Source: Bradyrhizobium sp. OK095
Lineage (GTDB): Bacteria; Pseudomonadota; Alphaproteobacteria; Rhizobiales; Xanthobacteraceae
Reading direction: 5' to 3'
Assembly (NCBI RefSeq): GCF_900109945.1
Contig: NZ_FOBX01000016.1
Location: forward strand, 1 to 64,000
Length of the DNA: 64,000 nucleotides
The position numbers were made by a program, and so were the translations under genes. Below are positions 25,662 to 33,916 of the stretch, piece by piece; within the stretch, counting starts at the first letter, position 1; each line of letters opens with the position of its first letter. The notes beneath the pieces are model-generated. The model saw nothing but the letters and a program-made list of their open reading frames with translations. It was not told the DNA's origin and did no database searches.

Positions 25662-26132
25662 TTGAGCGAGCATCTGCCGGCGCCCGAACCGGGCATGGTT
25701 GTTCGCTTCGACTACCAGTGGGCCGATGGCAAGCAACCTCGGAAGGATCGACCTGTCTGTGTTGTTCTCGTCAAGGTTCGGCCGGATCCCCGACTGCAAC
25801 GGGCAGCCCATGAACCTGCCCTTCTCAACGAAGTCATCTACCTTCCGGTCAGCACCAAGTCGCCCCGCGCAGATCAGTCCGCTGTGAAGATACCTGATCA
25901 AGTTCGTCGGCATCTCGATCTTCCCGGGGAATCTTGGATCGTCATCTCCGAGTGCAATGTTCAGTTCTGGCCTAACGATCTGTCGCGCGTGCCGGGGTCC
26001 GGAAAGTGGTTGTATGGATTTCTGCCTCCGCGCTTCTTTCGCAGTGTGCGCGACCGGCTCGTCAAAGAGTTGAAGAGCCAGCGGCTGAAGATGGAGAATG
26101 TACGCTATCTGCCACCGCGCTCCCGGTCGTAG
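25662..26132 (+). CDS. Putative PemK/MazF-fold toxin partner
   Basis: A 156-residue protein directly downstream of the Phd-type antitoxin. The N-terminal PGMVVRFDYQW, the KDRPVCVVLVKV strand and the VIYLPVSTKSP strand follow the order seen in PemK/MazF endoribonucleases, and a C-terminal helix begins FFRSVRDRLV. The match is weak and is judged from pattern, not from a search. I chose the TTG at 25662 because AGGTGA lies 5 nt upstream; the first ATG is 11 codons further in. If it is a toxin it would cleave RNA in the cytoplasm. A Phd antitoxin paired with a MazF-fold toxin is not the textbook combination, so a different toxin class is possible. Confidence 0.55.
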   Translation: MSEHLPAPEPGMVVRFDYQWADGKQPRKDRPVCVVLVKVRPDPRLQRAAHEPALLNEVIYLPVSTKSPRADQSAVKIPDQVRRHLDLPGESWIVISECNVQFWPNDLSRVPGSGKWLYGFLPPRFFRSVRDRLVKELKSQRLKMENVRYLPPRSRS

Positions 26133-26227
26133 GCGGTCGTTTCGCTTTACCTTGATTCGAATCGTGAGTTTCCAGCATCTTCCCACGCCGCTATGACTGC
26201 GGGTTGATGGCCATTTGAGCGCGCTCC

Positions 26228-27178
26228 ATGCATTCCGTTGCACTGCTGACTGCCAGCTATGCCAAGGATATCGAACGCTTTTCGCTGCTCAGCGAGAGCA
26301 TCGATACGTGGCTGACGGGATACACGCGGCATTATGTTCTCGTTAACGATGAGGATGTGCCGCTGTTTGCGCGGTTCGCTTCCGACAAGCGCGTCATCGT
26401 TCCGGCCTCGCGCTATTTGCCGAAATGGCTCTTCGCGCTGCCGCCGGCGCTTCAGTTCATCAGCAGCCGCCGGGTTTGGCTCTCCTTGCTGTCGTCGCCC
26501 GTGCACGGCTGGCACATCCAACAGATCCTGAAGATCGCCGGCGTGCTCAATGCGCCCGAGCAACGCGTCTGCATTCTGGATTCGGACAATTTGTTCTTCC
26601 GCGAATTCGACGTCGGCCAATACGCCGGCGCCGAGAAGACGCCGCTGTTCGTCACGCGCAAGGGGATCGACGCCGACCACCCGTTGCATGTGCTGTGGCT
26701 CCGCACCGTCGATCAGCTTCTCGGTATCAAGCAGCGCTCCTTCCCCGCGGACGACTATGTCGGCAACGCGCTGGTGTGGGACAAGGACACTGCGCGCGCG
26801 ATGACCGATGCCATCAAGTCGGCGACGGGCCTCAGCTGGGCTCTGGCGCTGTGCCGGAAGAAAAAATTCTCCGAATATCTGCTCTACGGAAACTTCGTCG
26901 CGAACTCGCCGGAACATCTGGCGGCGCATCGGGTGACGGAAGACAGCATCGCGGTGTCGCACTGGGACGATACCCGCCTCGATCGTCCGGCGATTGAAGC
27001 ACTGATCGCAGCTGCCTCGCCCGAGCAGGTCGCGCTCTGCATCCAGTCCTATTCGTCGACCTCGATCGACGACATCCGCGATGTCTTCCGCCTGAATTCA
27101 CGCGACCGGCGCGGTCCGAGCCTGTCTCCCGACCACATGGGCGACACGACTGCATTCGAGACGCCAAAGACACGCTAG
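26228..27178 (+). CDS. DUF6492 family protein (glycosyltransferase-like)
   Basis: A 316-residue soluble protein that fits DUF6492. The N-terminus (VALLTASYAKDIERFSLLSES) and the central VCILDSDNLFFREFD with a D-x-D pattern resemble GT-A glycosyltransferases, where these Asp residues bind the metal and nucleotide sugar. The family has no proven reaction. It sits at the start of a region of surface-polysaccharide genes (GH10 enzyme, glycosyltransferase, flippase), which supports a glycan role. No clear ribosome-binding site precedes the ATG. Confidence 0.75.
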   Translation: MHSVALLTASYAKDIERFSLLSESIDTWLTGYTRHYVLVNDEDVPLFARFASDKRVIVPASRYLPKWLFALPPALQFISSRRVWLSLLSSPVHGWHIQQILKIAGVLNAPEQRVCILDSDNLFFREFDVGQYAGAEKTPLFVTRKGIDADHPLHVLWLRTVDQLLGIKQRSFPADDYVGNALVWDKDTARAMTDAIKSATGLSWALALCRKKKFSEYLLYGNFVANSPEHLAAHRVTEDSIAVSHWDDTRLDRPAIEALIAAASPEQVALCIQSYSSTSIDDIRDVFRLNSRDRRGPSLSPDHMGDTTAFETPKTR

Positions 27179-27214
27179 GCTTGGCGCGCTAGATGTCGCG
27201 CGGCGCGTCAGGCC

Positions 27215-28315
27215 TCAGACGTCCCTGGTGAACTTGCTGATGACGTCCATGAACGGCTTCGGCTTGAACTCGCCGTCGAGCGGCAAGGGACGGTTCGGCT
27301 GCTTGTCCGCACGGGCAAAGGTGCCGTTGATCCAGCTATAGCGATCCGACAGGCCCCAGGTCAGGATCGAGCGCACCGGGCCGCTGGTCGAGATCGCGGT
27401 CAGGAGGTCGTTGACGCGCTTGGCGACGATGGCGTCGCGTTCGGCCGGATTGCCCGTCAGCTTCTGGTCGTCGACGTCGAGCTCGGTGACATAAACCTCC
27501 AGCCCCCAGGAGCGCAGCTCGGTGACGAATTCGGCCAGCCCGTGCGTGTCGATCTCGAGCTCGGCATGCAGATGCGATTGCAGCCCCACGGCGTGGAGCG
27601 GAACGCCCTGGTCGAGCAGGTCCATGATGAGATGGCGGTAGGCCGCGCGCTTCGCAATGAACGAGTCCTTCGCCGACTCGATGTCATATTCGTTGATCGC
27701 GAGCTTGACGTAAGGATCGGCCGCGGCCGCCGTGCGGAAGGCGAGCGGAATCCAGCCTTTACCCAGATGCTGCGTCCAGAACGTATCGCGCCGGTCGGTG
27801 ATCTTTTTTGGATTGTCCGGGATCGGTTCGTTGACGACATCCCACGACGTCAGCTTGTCCTTGTAATAGGACACGACAGTGCCGATGTGGTCGACGTAAG
27901 CGCGCTCGACGCCCTTGCTGTCCTTGATCTGCTTGGTCCAGTCCGGAATGTCGTGATACCAGGCGAGCGCGTGGCCGCGCATCGTCAGATCGTTTTGCCG
28001 GGCGAAATCCAAGATCGCATCGGCGCGCTCGAAAGCAAAGGTGTGCGCGTCCGGCCGCAGCATCGGCCATTTCAGTTCGAGCACCGGCACGACCTGCGTG
28101 CAATAGGTGCTGATGGCTTCGCCGAGCCTGGGATCGGCTTGCAGGTCCCACAATGTTGCCGCAGCACCAAAGCCGGGGCGCCGCTGCGCAAGTTTGGACG
28201 CCGGCAATGCCGACGCGGATGCGCCCGCCGCGAGTGTCGCGGCGCTGCCGAGAAGAAATTCGCGTCTGTCGAGCCTGGCCAATTTGCGATGTTCCTTTGG
28301 GAACCAACGCGCCAT
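27215..28315 (-). CDS. GH10 endo-1,4-beta-xylanase-like hydrolase, Tat-exported
   Basis: A 366-residue glycoside hydrolase of family 10. The Tat signal is DRREFLLGSAATLAAG (Arg17-Arg18). Catalytic motifs are intact: WDVVNEP with acid/base Glu163 and VYVTELDV with nucleophile Glu279. RGHALAWYHDIPDW is the substrate-cleft segment of GH10 enzymes. Family members cleave beta-1,4-xylan. In a bacterium with no other xylan genes nearby, and with a glycosyltransferase gene co-oriented 64 bp upstream and a flippase beyond it, processing of the cell's own exopolysaccharide is as likely as plant cell wall attack. Confidence 0.9.
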   Translation of the reverse strand: MARWFPKEHRKLARLDRREFLLGSAATLAAGASASALPASKLAQRRPGFGAAATLWDLQADPRLGEAISTYCTQVVPVLELKWPMLRPDAHTFAFERADAILDFARQNDLTMRGHALAWYHDIPDWTKQIKDSKGVERAYVDHIGTVVSYYKDKLTSWDVVNEPIPDNPKKITDRRDTFWTQHLGKGWIPLAFRTAAAADPYVKLAINEYDIESAKDSFIAKRAAYRHLIMDLLDQGVPLHAVGLQSHLHAELEIDTHGLAEFVTELRSWGLEVYVTELDVDDQKLTGNPAERDAIVAKRVNDLLTAISTSGPVRSILTWGLSDRYSWINGTFARADKQPNRPLPLDGEFKPKPFMDVISKFTRDV

Positions 28316-28379
28316 CGTACCAAGCGCCGCTTTGCAACGCCCGGGTTTCCGATTGTTGGGTTAACTTTGCCGGACCTCG

Positions 28380-29366
28380 TCAGCCCGTCTGGCGCTGCAA
28401 GGCCGCTTCGGCAATCGTGGAGTAATGAAGCGCGCCCTTCTCGAGCGTCAAATTCTCCATCACATAGTCGCGAGGTGCAAAATCGCCGGCGCTGACATGC
28501 GACCAGAAGTCGCCCCACGCAGCGATGAAGCCACCCGCATCGGTGAAAGTCATGCCGCAACGTGCGTCGAAATAGGGCACCGAGGACACGCCGCCTTCGT
28601 ATCTGACCCTGTGCGGGAAATACTCCGGATCCTGCCACGGACCGCCGCGGTCCCAGGCGAAGACGGGAACGCCGCTCGCCAGCGCCTGCTGGCAGGCGAT
28701 GCCCTGGCTCTCATGCTCGCACAGGAACACCATGCTGCGGCAGCGCGCCAGCGCGGCCTTGTAGTCGTCTTCCTTGTAGTGGCCGTAGCGGACCAATTCG
28801 ACCGTGCGGCCGCTTGCCTCGAGATGCCGGCGGATCGGTTCGATCAGCTCAGCATCAAAGCGGTCGTGCTCCCAGCGCACCTTGTCGTAGAGCAACACAT
28901 CGACGCTCTTCTGCTCGGCAGGCGCAGGCGTCCACAAATCGGTCTCGATGCCGACCGGCCAGATCTCGACATGGGGCCAGGACGGACGGCACATGTCGGC
29001 GTACCAGTGGCAGGGCACCAGGATGGTCCTGGTTTGCAAATCGTGCAGATGCGCCGCCGCCTCCACGGGATGGTTGTACATGGCGACGCCCAGCAGGAGC
29101 GGGTTCTTCCATTCGAACCAGTCCAGCACGAACGGCCGCCCGATGATGCAGGCGAGCTCCTCCGGATGCTTGCGGATGTAACCGTAATCGTTGACGCGGT
29201 AGGGGATGCCGACCCTGTCGAGCCCAGCGCAGAGATTGAGGAACACGCGCCGCTGCCCGCTGATCCACGACTTGCCGAGCAGCATGCGCCGCAGCAGCGG
29301 CCGGATGTGACGGTCGCCCGGAAACCAGCGGTCGTCCCGTTCCTCGAAAAACAGGTTGAGCGTCAT
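28380..29366 (-). CDS. Glycosyltransferase (GT4/GT1-like)
   Basis: A 328-residue GT-B type transferase. The N-terminal domain shows VFLNLCAGLDRVGIPYRVNDYGYIRKHPEELA; the C-terminal domain has CRSMVFLCEHESQGIACQQALASGVPVFAWDRGG, matching the nucleotide-sugar site E-x7-E region of GT4 enzymes. It acts in the cytoplasm, adding a sugar to a lipid-linked or surface glycan. The start is uncertain: an ATG at 29366 (MTLNLFFEE) begins the conserved part, while ATGs at 29465 and 29516 would add 33-50 poorly conserved residues. Sugar specificity is unknown. Confidence 0.8.
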   Translation of the reverse strand: MTLNLFFEERDDRWFPGDRHIRPLLRRMLLGKSWISGQRRVFLNLCAGLDRVGIPYRVNDYGYIRKHPEELACIIGRPFVLDWFEWKNPLLLGVAMYNHPVEAAAHLHDLQTRTILVPCHWYADMCRPSWPHVEIWPVGIETDLWTPAPAEQKSVDVLLYDKVRWEHDRFDAELIEPIRRHLEASGRTVELVRYGHYKEDDYKAALARCRSMVFLCEHESQGIACQQALASGVPVFAWDRGGPWQDPEYFPHRVRYEGGVSSVPYFDARCGMTFTDAGGFIAAWGDFWSHVSAGDFAPRDYVMENLTLEKGALHYSTIAEAALQRQTG

Positions 29367-29660
29367 CCGCCCGCGGCCTTCAGGGGCCGCCGGAACCAGG
29401 GGGGCATCAAGGCCACCATGCGGCAGTTGAGCCGGATTTGCCCGTATACGCTCGGCAACGTCCATTTTGGTCACGTCCACGCACGACCAGGACGTCGGGC
29501 GACGACCTGAAATCATGGTTTCTTTTCGGTGATCGCGGCGGCCGGTTCAAGGAAAGGGCAAATTTAACGCTAACGCGCGAAAGCGGTGGAACCGCCCCAT
29601 TCGGCGGCCGATTTGCAGACTTAAATGACTATCTTGGGGGATGCTGCGGCGCAGTCCGAT

Positions 29661-29704
29661 TGCCAAGCTTTTGATAGCCAAGCCTTCGATAGCCAAGCCA
29701 AGGT
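29661..29704. repeat. Three short direct repeats, period 14-15 bp
   Basis: Three adjacent imperfect copies of T(A)GCCAAGC-N-T-TCGA-like sequence lie in the gap between the glycosyltransferase and flippase genes (29367-29752). Otherwise that gap holds only possible 5' extensions of the glycosyltransferase gene and the flippase leader. The repeats could be slippage products or a regulator-binding array. Confidence 0.4.
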
Positions 29705-29752
29705 CCAATTGATGAACGGCCGCCCACATCGCGCCGCCGGTCCCGTGCCCGC

Positions 29753-31189
29753 ATGCTGAATCGCCATTTCTCGATCTATCTGGTCGCCTATATCCTGCCT
29801 GCCGCGGTGGGTTTCTTCGCGGTTACCGCCTACACGCGGCTGCTCACGCCTGCGGAATACGGCGTCTATGTCGTCGGCATCAGCTTGGCCGGCATTCTCG
29901 GCGCGATCTTCTTCGCCTGGATCAAGCTGTCGGTGTCGCGCTATCAGGCGATGTCGGCGGAGGTGGATTTTCGCGGCACGGCGATGGTCGCCTTTGGGCT
30001 CACGGTCGCGGTGCTCTGCGCCACGACCCCGCTGGTCTTTCTGTTCCGCAGCGATGTCAGTGTCGAGCTGCTGCTGGCCAGCATGTTCGTCGCGATCATG
30101 GCCAATGCGGTCGATGTCGGCCAGGAGTTCGAGCGCGCCAAGCTGCGGCCCTATCGCTTTGCGGCGATCTCGATCGTGCGTAGCGCGTCGAGCGTCGGCT
30201 TCGGCCTCGTCGGCATCTGGCTCGGCTGGGGCGGCATGGGCCTGCTCGCGGCGTTCGGCCTGGGTTCGCTGACCGGTATCATCCTCAATCTCATCGGCGA
30301 CCGCACGAAGATCGCGCGCTTCGAGCGCAGCCAGTTCATGCAGCTCGCGCGCTATGGCCTGCCGCTGACGCTGGCCGGCCTGTCGGTCGCGCTGTACTCG
30401 ACCTGCGACCGTCTGATCGTCGCTTATCTCCTTGGCAAGGACGCCGCCGGCATCTTCGGCGTTGCCGCTGACCTGCCGCGCCAGTTCATGGTGATGGTCG
30501 CCTCCAGCGTTGCTGCTGCGACCGTGCCTCTGGTGTTCCGGTCGCTGTCGGAGAAAAACAATGAGATCACGCGCGAGCGGCTGAACGAGAGCCTCGAGCT
30601 GTTGCTCGTCGTCGTCGCGCCGGTCGCGATCTGGCTGGCGCTCGCAGCGGACCAGATCGCAGGCACGCTTGTCGGCGTCGATTTCCGCGCCGGCGTGTCG
30701 GCGCTGCTGCCGACCCTGGTGCTCGCCCGCTTCTTCGGCATCGCCAATCAGTTCTACGTCCAGATCAGCTTTCAGCTCGCCGAGCGCCCCTTCATGCTGG
30801 CGGCGCAGTCCTTCGTCACGCTGGTGGTGAGCGTGGCGCTGATGTTCGCGCTGGTTGCAGGCTACGGCCTCCATGGTGCGGCGCTGGCGACGCTCGCGAC
30901 CGAGGCACTCGGCTTCGTTGTCGCAATCGTCCTGATGCGCCGTGCCCATCCCGTCCCGTTCGATATCAACCGTCTCGCCGGCGTGGCTGCTTCCGCAGCA
31001 GTGATGGCAGCTGCGATCCTCGTTGCGCGATCGCAGGCGGGGGGCTCCGGCTTCGTCCCGCTCATCGTCGTGAGCCTCGCCGGCGGCCTTGCCTATGCTG
31101 CCGCCGCCTGGCTGCTCAACGTCGCAAATGTGCGCACGTTGTCGCTGCGTTTCCTGCGAACGTTCAATCGGAAGGCGCTGGGCGTCTAG
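29753..31189 (+). CDS. Polysaccharide flippase (Wzx/oligosaccharide flippase family)
   Basis: A 478-residue inner-membrane protein with about 12-14 hydrophobic segments and few charged residues between them. The N-terminus (LVAYILPAAVGFFAVTAYTRLLTPAEYGVY) is the signature of the Polysacc_synt/MATE-like flippase family, with a conserved GLPLTLAGLSVALYSTCDRLIVAYLLG in the middle. Such proteins flip undecaprenyl-linked oligosaccharides to the periplasm. It diverges from the glycosyltransferase and GH10 genes, and together they suggest a small exopolysaccharide locus lacking a polymerase in this window. Confidence 0.88.
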   Translation: MLNRHFSIYLVAYILPAAVGFFAVTAYTRLLTPAEYGVYVVGISLAGILGAIFFAWIKLSVSRYQAMSAEVDFRGTAMVAFGLTVAVLCATTPLVFLFRSDVSVELLLASMFVAIMANAVDVGQEFERAKLRPYRFAAISIVRSASSVGFGLVGIWLGWGGMGLLAAFGLGSLTGIILNLIGDRTKIARFERSQFMQLARYGLPLTLAGLSVALYSTCDRLIVAYLLGKDAAGIFGVAADLPRQFMVMVASSVAAATVPLVFRSLSEKNNEITRERLNESLELLLVVVAPVAIWLALAADQIAGTLVGVDFRAGVSALLPTLVLARFFGIANQFYVQISFQLAERPFMLAAQSFVTLVVSVALMFALVAGYGLHGAALATLATEALGFVVAIVLMRRAHPVPFDINRLAGVAASAAVMAAAILVARSQAGGSGFVPLIVVSLAGGLAYAAAAWLLNVANVRTLSLRFLRTFNRKALGV

Positions 31190-31442
31190 CCTGACGTCCG
31201 GCCGGGGTCAGCGGTACCCCCGGGAGCAGACGGACCCTCTGCCGCGGCGATAAACCGCCAGCTTCGGACCAGCCCCGGCCGCAAGCCACCTTCCGCCTGC
31301 GCCAGCCGTCGTATATGAGAGATTTGTCGCCGGAACGGGCCGAATATCGCCACAGACGGAACGTATGGCGACTGCGATTTCTTAATCCAAAGACCGCAAT
31401 CTGATATTTGACCGGCGGACTGGCATTTCGACCGAGGATGGC

Positions 31443-33008
31443 ATGAAAAACCTGATGACAACGGCGCAATCCACCGTGGCGATGCGGCGTTGGGGGCCTC
31501 CCGGAATTGTGACCTTGGCGGCGATGCTCGCATTTGCCACGGTTGGCCCGGCGACCGCGGCCAAGCAGGCGCGCCAGCCGGCCGAGGCGGTGGCGCCGCG
31601 CGAGGCCGGCGAGCCGATCATGGCGGTGGTTTCGATCAAGGGCCAGCAGGTCACCTTCTACGACGCCGACGGCTGGATTTTTCGCGCGCCAGTGTCGACC
31701 GGAACGACCGGCCGCGAGACGCCGGCCGGCGTCTTCGCCATCGTCGAGAAGGACAAGGACCACCACTCGACCATGTATGACGATGCCTGGATGCCGAACA
31801 TGCAGCGCATCACCTGGAACGGCATCGCGCTGCACGGCGGGCCGCTGCCCGGCTATGCAGCCTCGCATGGCTGCGTGCGCATGCCCTTCAACTTCGCGGA
31901 AGGCCTGTTCGACAAGACGAACATCGGAATGCGGGTGATCATCTCGCCGAACGACGCGGCCCCGGTCGATTTTTCTCACCCCTCGCTGTTCATGCCGAAG
32001 CGGGAGGCCATCGAGGCGGCGCCGCACCGTGTCGACAAGCTCTCTGGCGAGGCTGAGGAGGCCACAAGGGCCGCCGACGAGGCCAAGAAGGCGGCCGCAT
32101 TGGCCGCGAAAGACGCCGTCTCGCTGCCGGCGTCGCTGCGCAAGCTGGAACAGCAGAAGACCCGTGCCGACGCCGAGCTCGCTTTTGCCGATAAGAAGCT
32201 CGCGACTGCCAAGACCGATCAGGCGCGGGCGCAGGCCGAAGAGCTGAAGCAGAAGCTCGCCACCAAGGCTGCGGATGCAGCGACGCAGCTCGACGCCGCC
32301 AAGGCGGCGGCGCAGCCAAAGCGCGACGCTGTCGCGGCGACAAAGGAAGCCTCCAAGGCTGCTGCGACCAAAAAGACCGAAGCCGTCAAGGCTGCGACTG
32401 ACGCAAAACTCGCGCTCGAGCCGGTCTCGGTCTACATCAGCCGCGCGACGCAAAAACTCTATGTGCGGCGGAACACGCACAAGCCGGCGCCGGACGGCGG
32501 CGGCGAGGTGTTCGACACCAGCATCGAGGTTCCCGTCACCATCCGCAATCCCGACCAGCCGCTCGGTACGCACATCTTCACGGCGATGGCGAAGAACGAT
32601 ACGGGCCTGCGCTGGAGCGTGGTCACGATCGAAAACGGCGACGACGCCAAGGACGCGCTCGACCGCATCACCATCCCGCAGGAGGTGTGGGATCGCATCG
32701 CGCCGACCGCATTGCCGCGCTCGTCGATCGTGATCTCGGACGAGCCGCTGAGCGCCGAAACCAACTACCGCACCGAGTTCGTGGCGGTGCTGAGCAACCA
32801 TCCGCAGGGCGGCTTCATCACGCGCAAGCCGACCGCGCCGCCTCCGATGGAAGTTGCAAGCGACGAAGGCTGGGGCAATGGCGGCAACGGTTTCGGCTTC
32901 TTCTTCCAGCAGCGCAATCCCGAGCCGCAGCCGGTCAATCCGCGCCGGCGCAGTGGCCAGTACCAGTATTATCAGCCGGCGCAACCGGTGCAGCGGGGCT
33001 TTTGGTAG
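31443..33008 (+). CDS. L,D-transpeptidase (YkuD) with Ala/Lys-rich coiled-coil region
   Basis: A 521-residue exported cell-wall enzyme. Residues 1-40 form a signal peptide (cleaved near ATAAKQ). The YkuD domain spans about 57-160 with His131 (ALHGGPLPG) and catalytic Cys144 in SHGCVRMP, so peptidoglycan 3-3 cross-linking or Braun-type attachment is expected. Residues about 175-300 are an Ala/Lys/Asp-rich predicted coiled coil that could span the wall or periplasm. Residues about 305-460 look like a second, degenerate YkuD-like domain (VSVYISRATQKLYVRRN, then IPQEVWDRIAPTALPRSSIVISDE) without the SHGC motif. The C-terminus is Gln/Pro/Tyr-rich. Confidence 0.88.
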   Translation: MKNLMTTAQSTVAMRRWGPPGIVTLAAMLAFATVGPATAAKQARQPAEAVAPREAGEPIMAVVSIKGQQVTFYDADGWIFRAPVSTGTTGRETPAGVFAIVEKDKDHHSTMYDDAWMPNMQRITWNGIALHGGPLPGYAASHGCVRMPFNFAEGLFDKTNIGMRVIISPNDAAPVDFSHPSLFMPKREAIEAAPHRVDKLSGEAEEATRAADEAKKAAALAAKDAVSLPASLRKLEQQKTRADAELAFADKKLATAKTDQARAQAEELKQKLATKAADAATQLDAAKAAAQPKRDAVAATKEASKAAATKKTEAVKAATDAKLALEPVSVYISRATQKLYVRRNTHKPAPDGGGEVFDTSIEVPVTIRNPDQPLGTHIFTAMAKNDTGLRWSVVTIENGDDAKDALDRITIPQEVWDRIAPTALPRSSIVISDEPLSAETNYRTEFVAVLSNHPQGGFITRKPTAPPPMEVASDEGWGNGGNGFGFFFQQRNPEPQPVNPRRRSGQYQYYQPAQPVQRGFW

Positions 33009-33028
33009 GATTGCACGATGGTCTCGCG

Positions 33029-33045
33029 GCGGGGCTAAAGCCCGC
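33029..33045. terminator. Hairpin between convergent genes (candidate bidirectional terminator)
   Basis: A GC-rich hairpin (GCGGGGCT / AGCCCGC with one bulged G) occupies the 42-bp gap between the convergent L,D-transpeptidase and methyltransferase genes. There is no T-run, but its position suits a bidirectional terminator. Confidence 0.35.
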
Positions 33046-33050
33046 TGCAA

Positions 33051-33857
33051 CTACGGACGCGCCGTGATCACCAGGGCCTGAATTTTGGCTTCGACCGGTC
33101 CGGATCCATGGCGCGCCCGGATTGCCTCGGCGACCGCGTCGGTCGCAGCCTGAAGGTCGCCCCGTGTCTCGATCTCGCCACGCATTGGCGTACCCTGGCA
33201 GTAGGTGAACGCCACAAGGTCGGGCGTCGGCGCGCGGCTGAGCGCTGGCCGCATTTCGATCGTGATGTCGCGAAAGCCTGCGCGTTCGAGATCGGCCCTG
33301 ATGATCGCCTGGTCAAAGTAGCCGTGTGGTGTCCGCGCCATGAAACGGGGCGGATCGTCAGGAAACAGCTCGCCGAGCGCCAGCGTCGCATCGTGCGCGA
33401 ATATATTTTCTTCGATGCGGTCCCAGACATTGAACAGGAACGTGCCGTTTGGCTTCAGGACGCGCTTTGTTTCCGCATACGCCTTGACGCGGTCAGGAAA
33501 GAACATGACGCCGAACTGGCAGCAGACCGCGTCAAACTCGGCATCGCCGAATGGCAGGGACGACGCGTCGGCCTGACGCCAGGAAATACGATGGTCTTCA
33601 CCCTGGCGCCGCGCCGCGACCGCCAGCATGGGATCGTTGAGGTCGGTCGCAACGTAGCGGAAATCGTGAGGCAGCGCGGCGGCCACGGCGCGCGTCACCG
33701 CGCCGGTCCCCGCTGCGATCTCGAGCAACGCCGAGGGAGCGAGAGCTGCGACACGTCTTGCGATATCGTCGGCGTACTCGGAGAAGATCATCGGCACAAA
33801 ATAAGTGTCGTAAATCCCCGGGATCGAGCCCGCGAAAACCTTGTCAGCATCGGACAT
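33051..33857 (-). CDS. Class I SAM-dependent methyltransferase (UbiE/COQ5-like)
   Basis: A 268-residue methyltransferase. The SAM site is LLEIAAGTGAVTRAVAAALP, followed by motif II ATDLNDPML and motif III FDAVCCQFGVMFFPDRVKAYAE, the arrangement of the Methyltransf_11/UbiE group. The small-molecule acceptor is not evident. A GGGAGG element lies 6-7 nt before the ATG. It stands alone between convergent and co-directional genes of unrelated function. Confidence 0.85.
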   Translation of the reverse strand: MSDADKVFAGSIPGIYDTYFVPMIFSEYADDIARRVAALAPSALLEIAAGTGAVTRAVAAALPHDFRYVATDLNDPMLAVAARRQGEDHRISWRQADASSLPFGDAEFDAVCCQFGVMFFPDRVKAYAETKRVLKPNGTFLFNVWDRIEENIFAHDATLALGELFPDDPPRFMARTPHGYFDQAIIRADLERAGFRDITIEMRPALSRAPTPDLVAFTYCQGTPMRGEIETRGDLQAATDAVAEAIRARHGSGPVEAKIQALVITARP

Positions 33858-33916
33858 GGTCGCCTCCCTGAATGTTCAGGCGTGAAGTATGCCACAAAGC
33901 CCGCGGCGTCTGTGCT

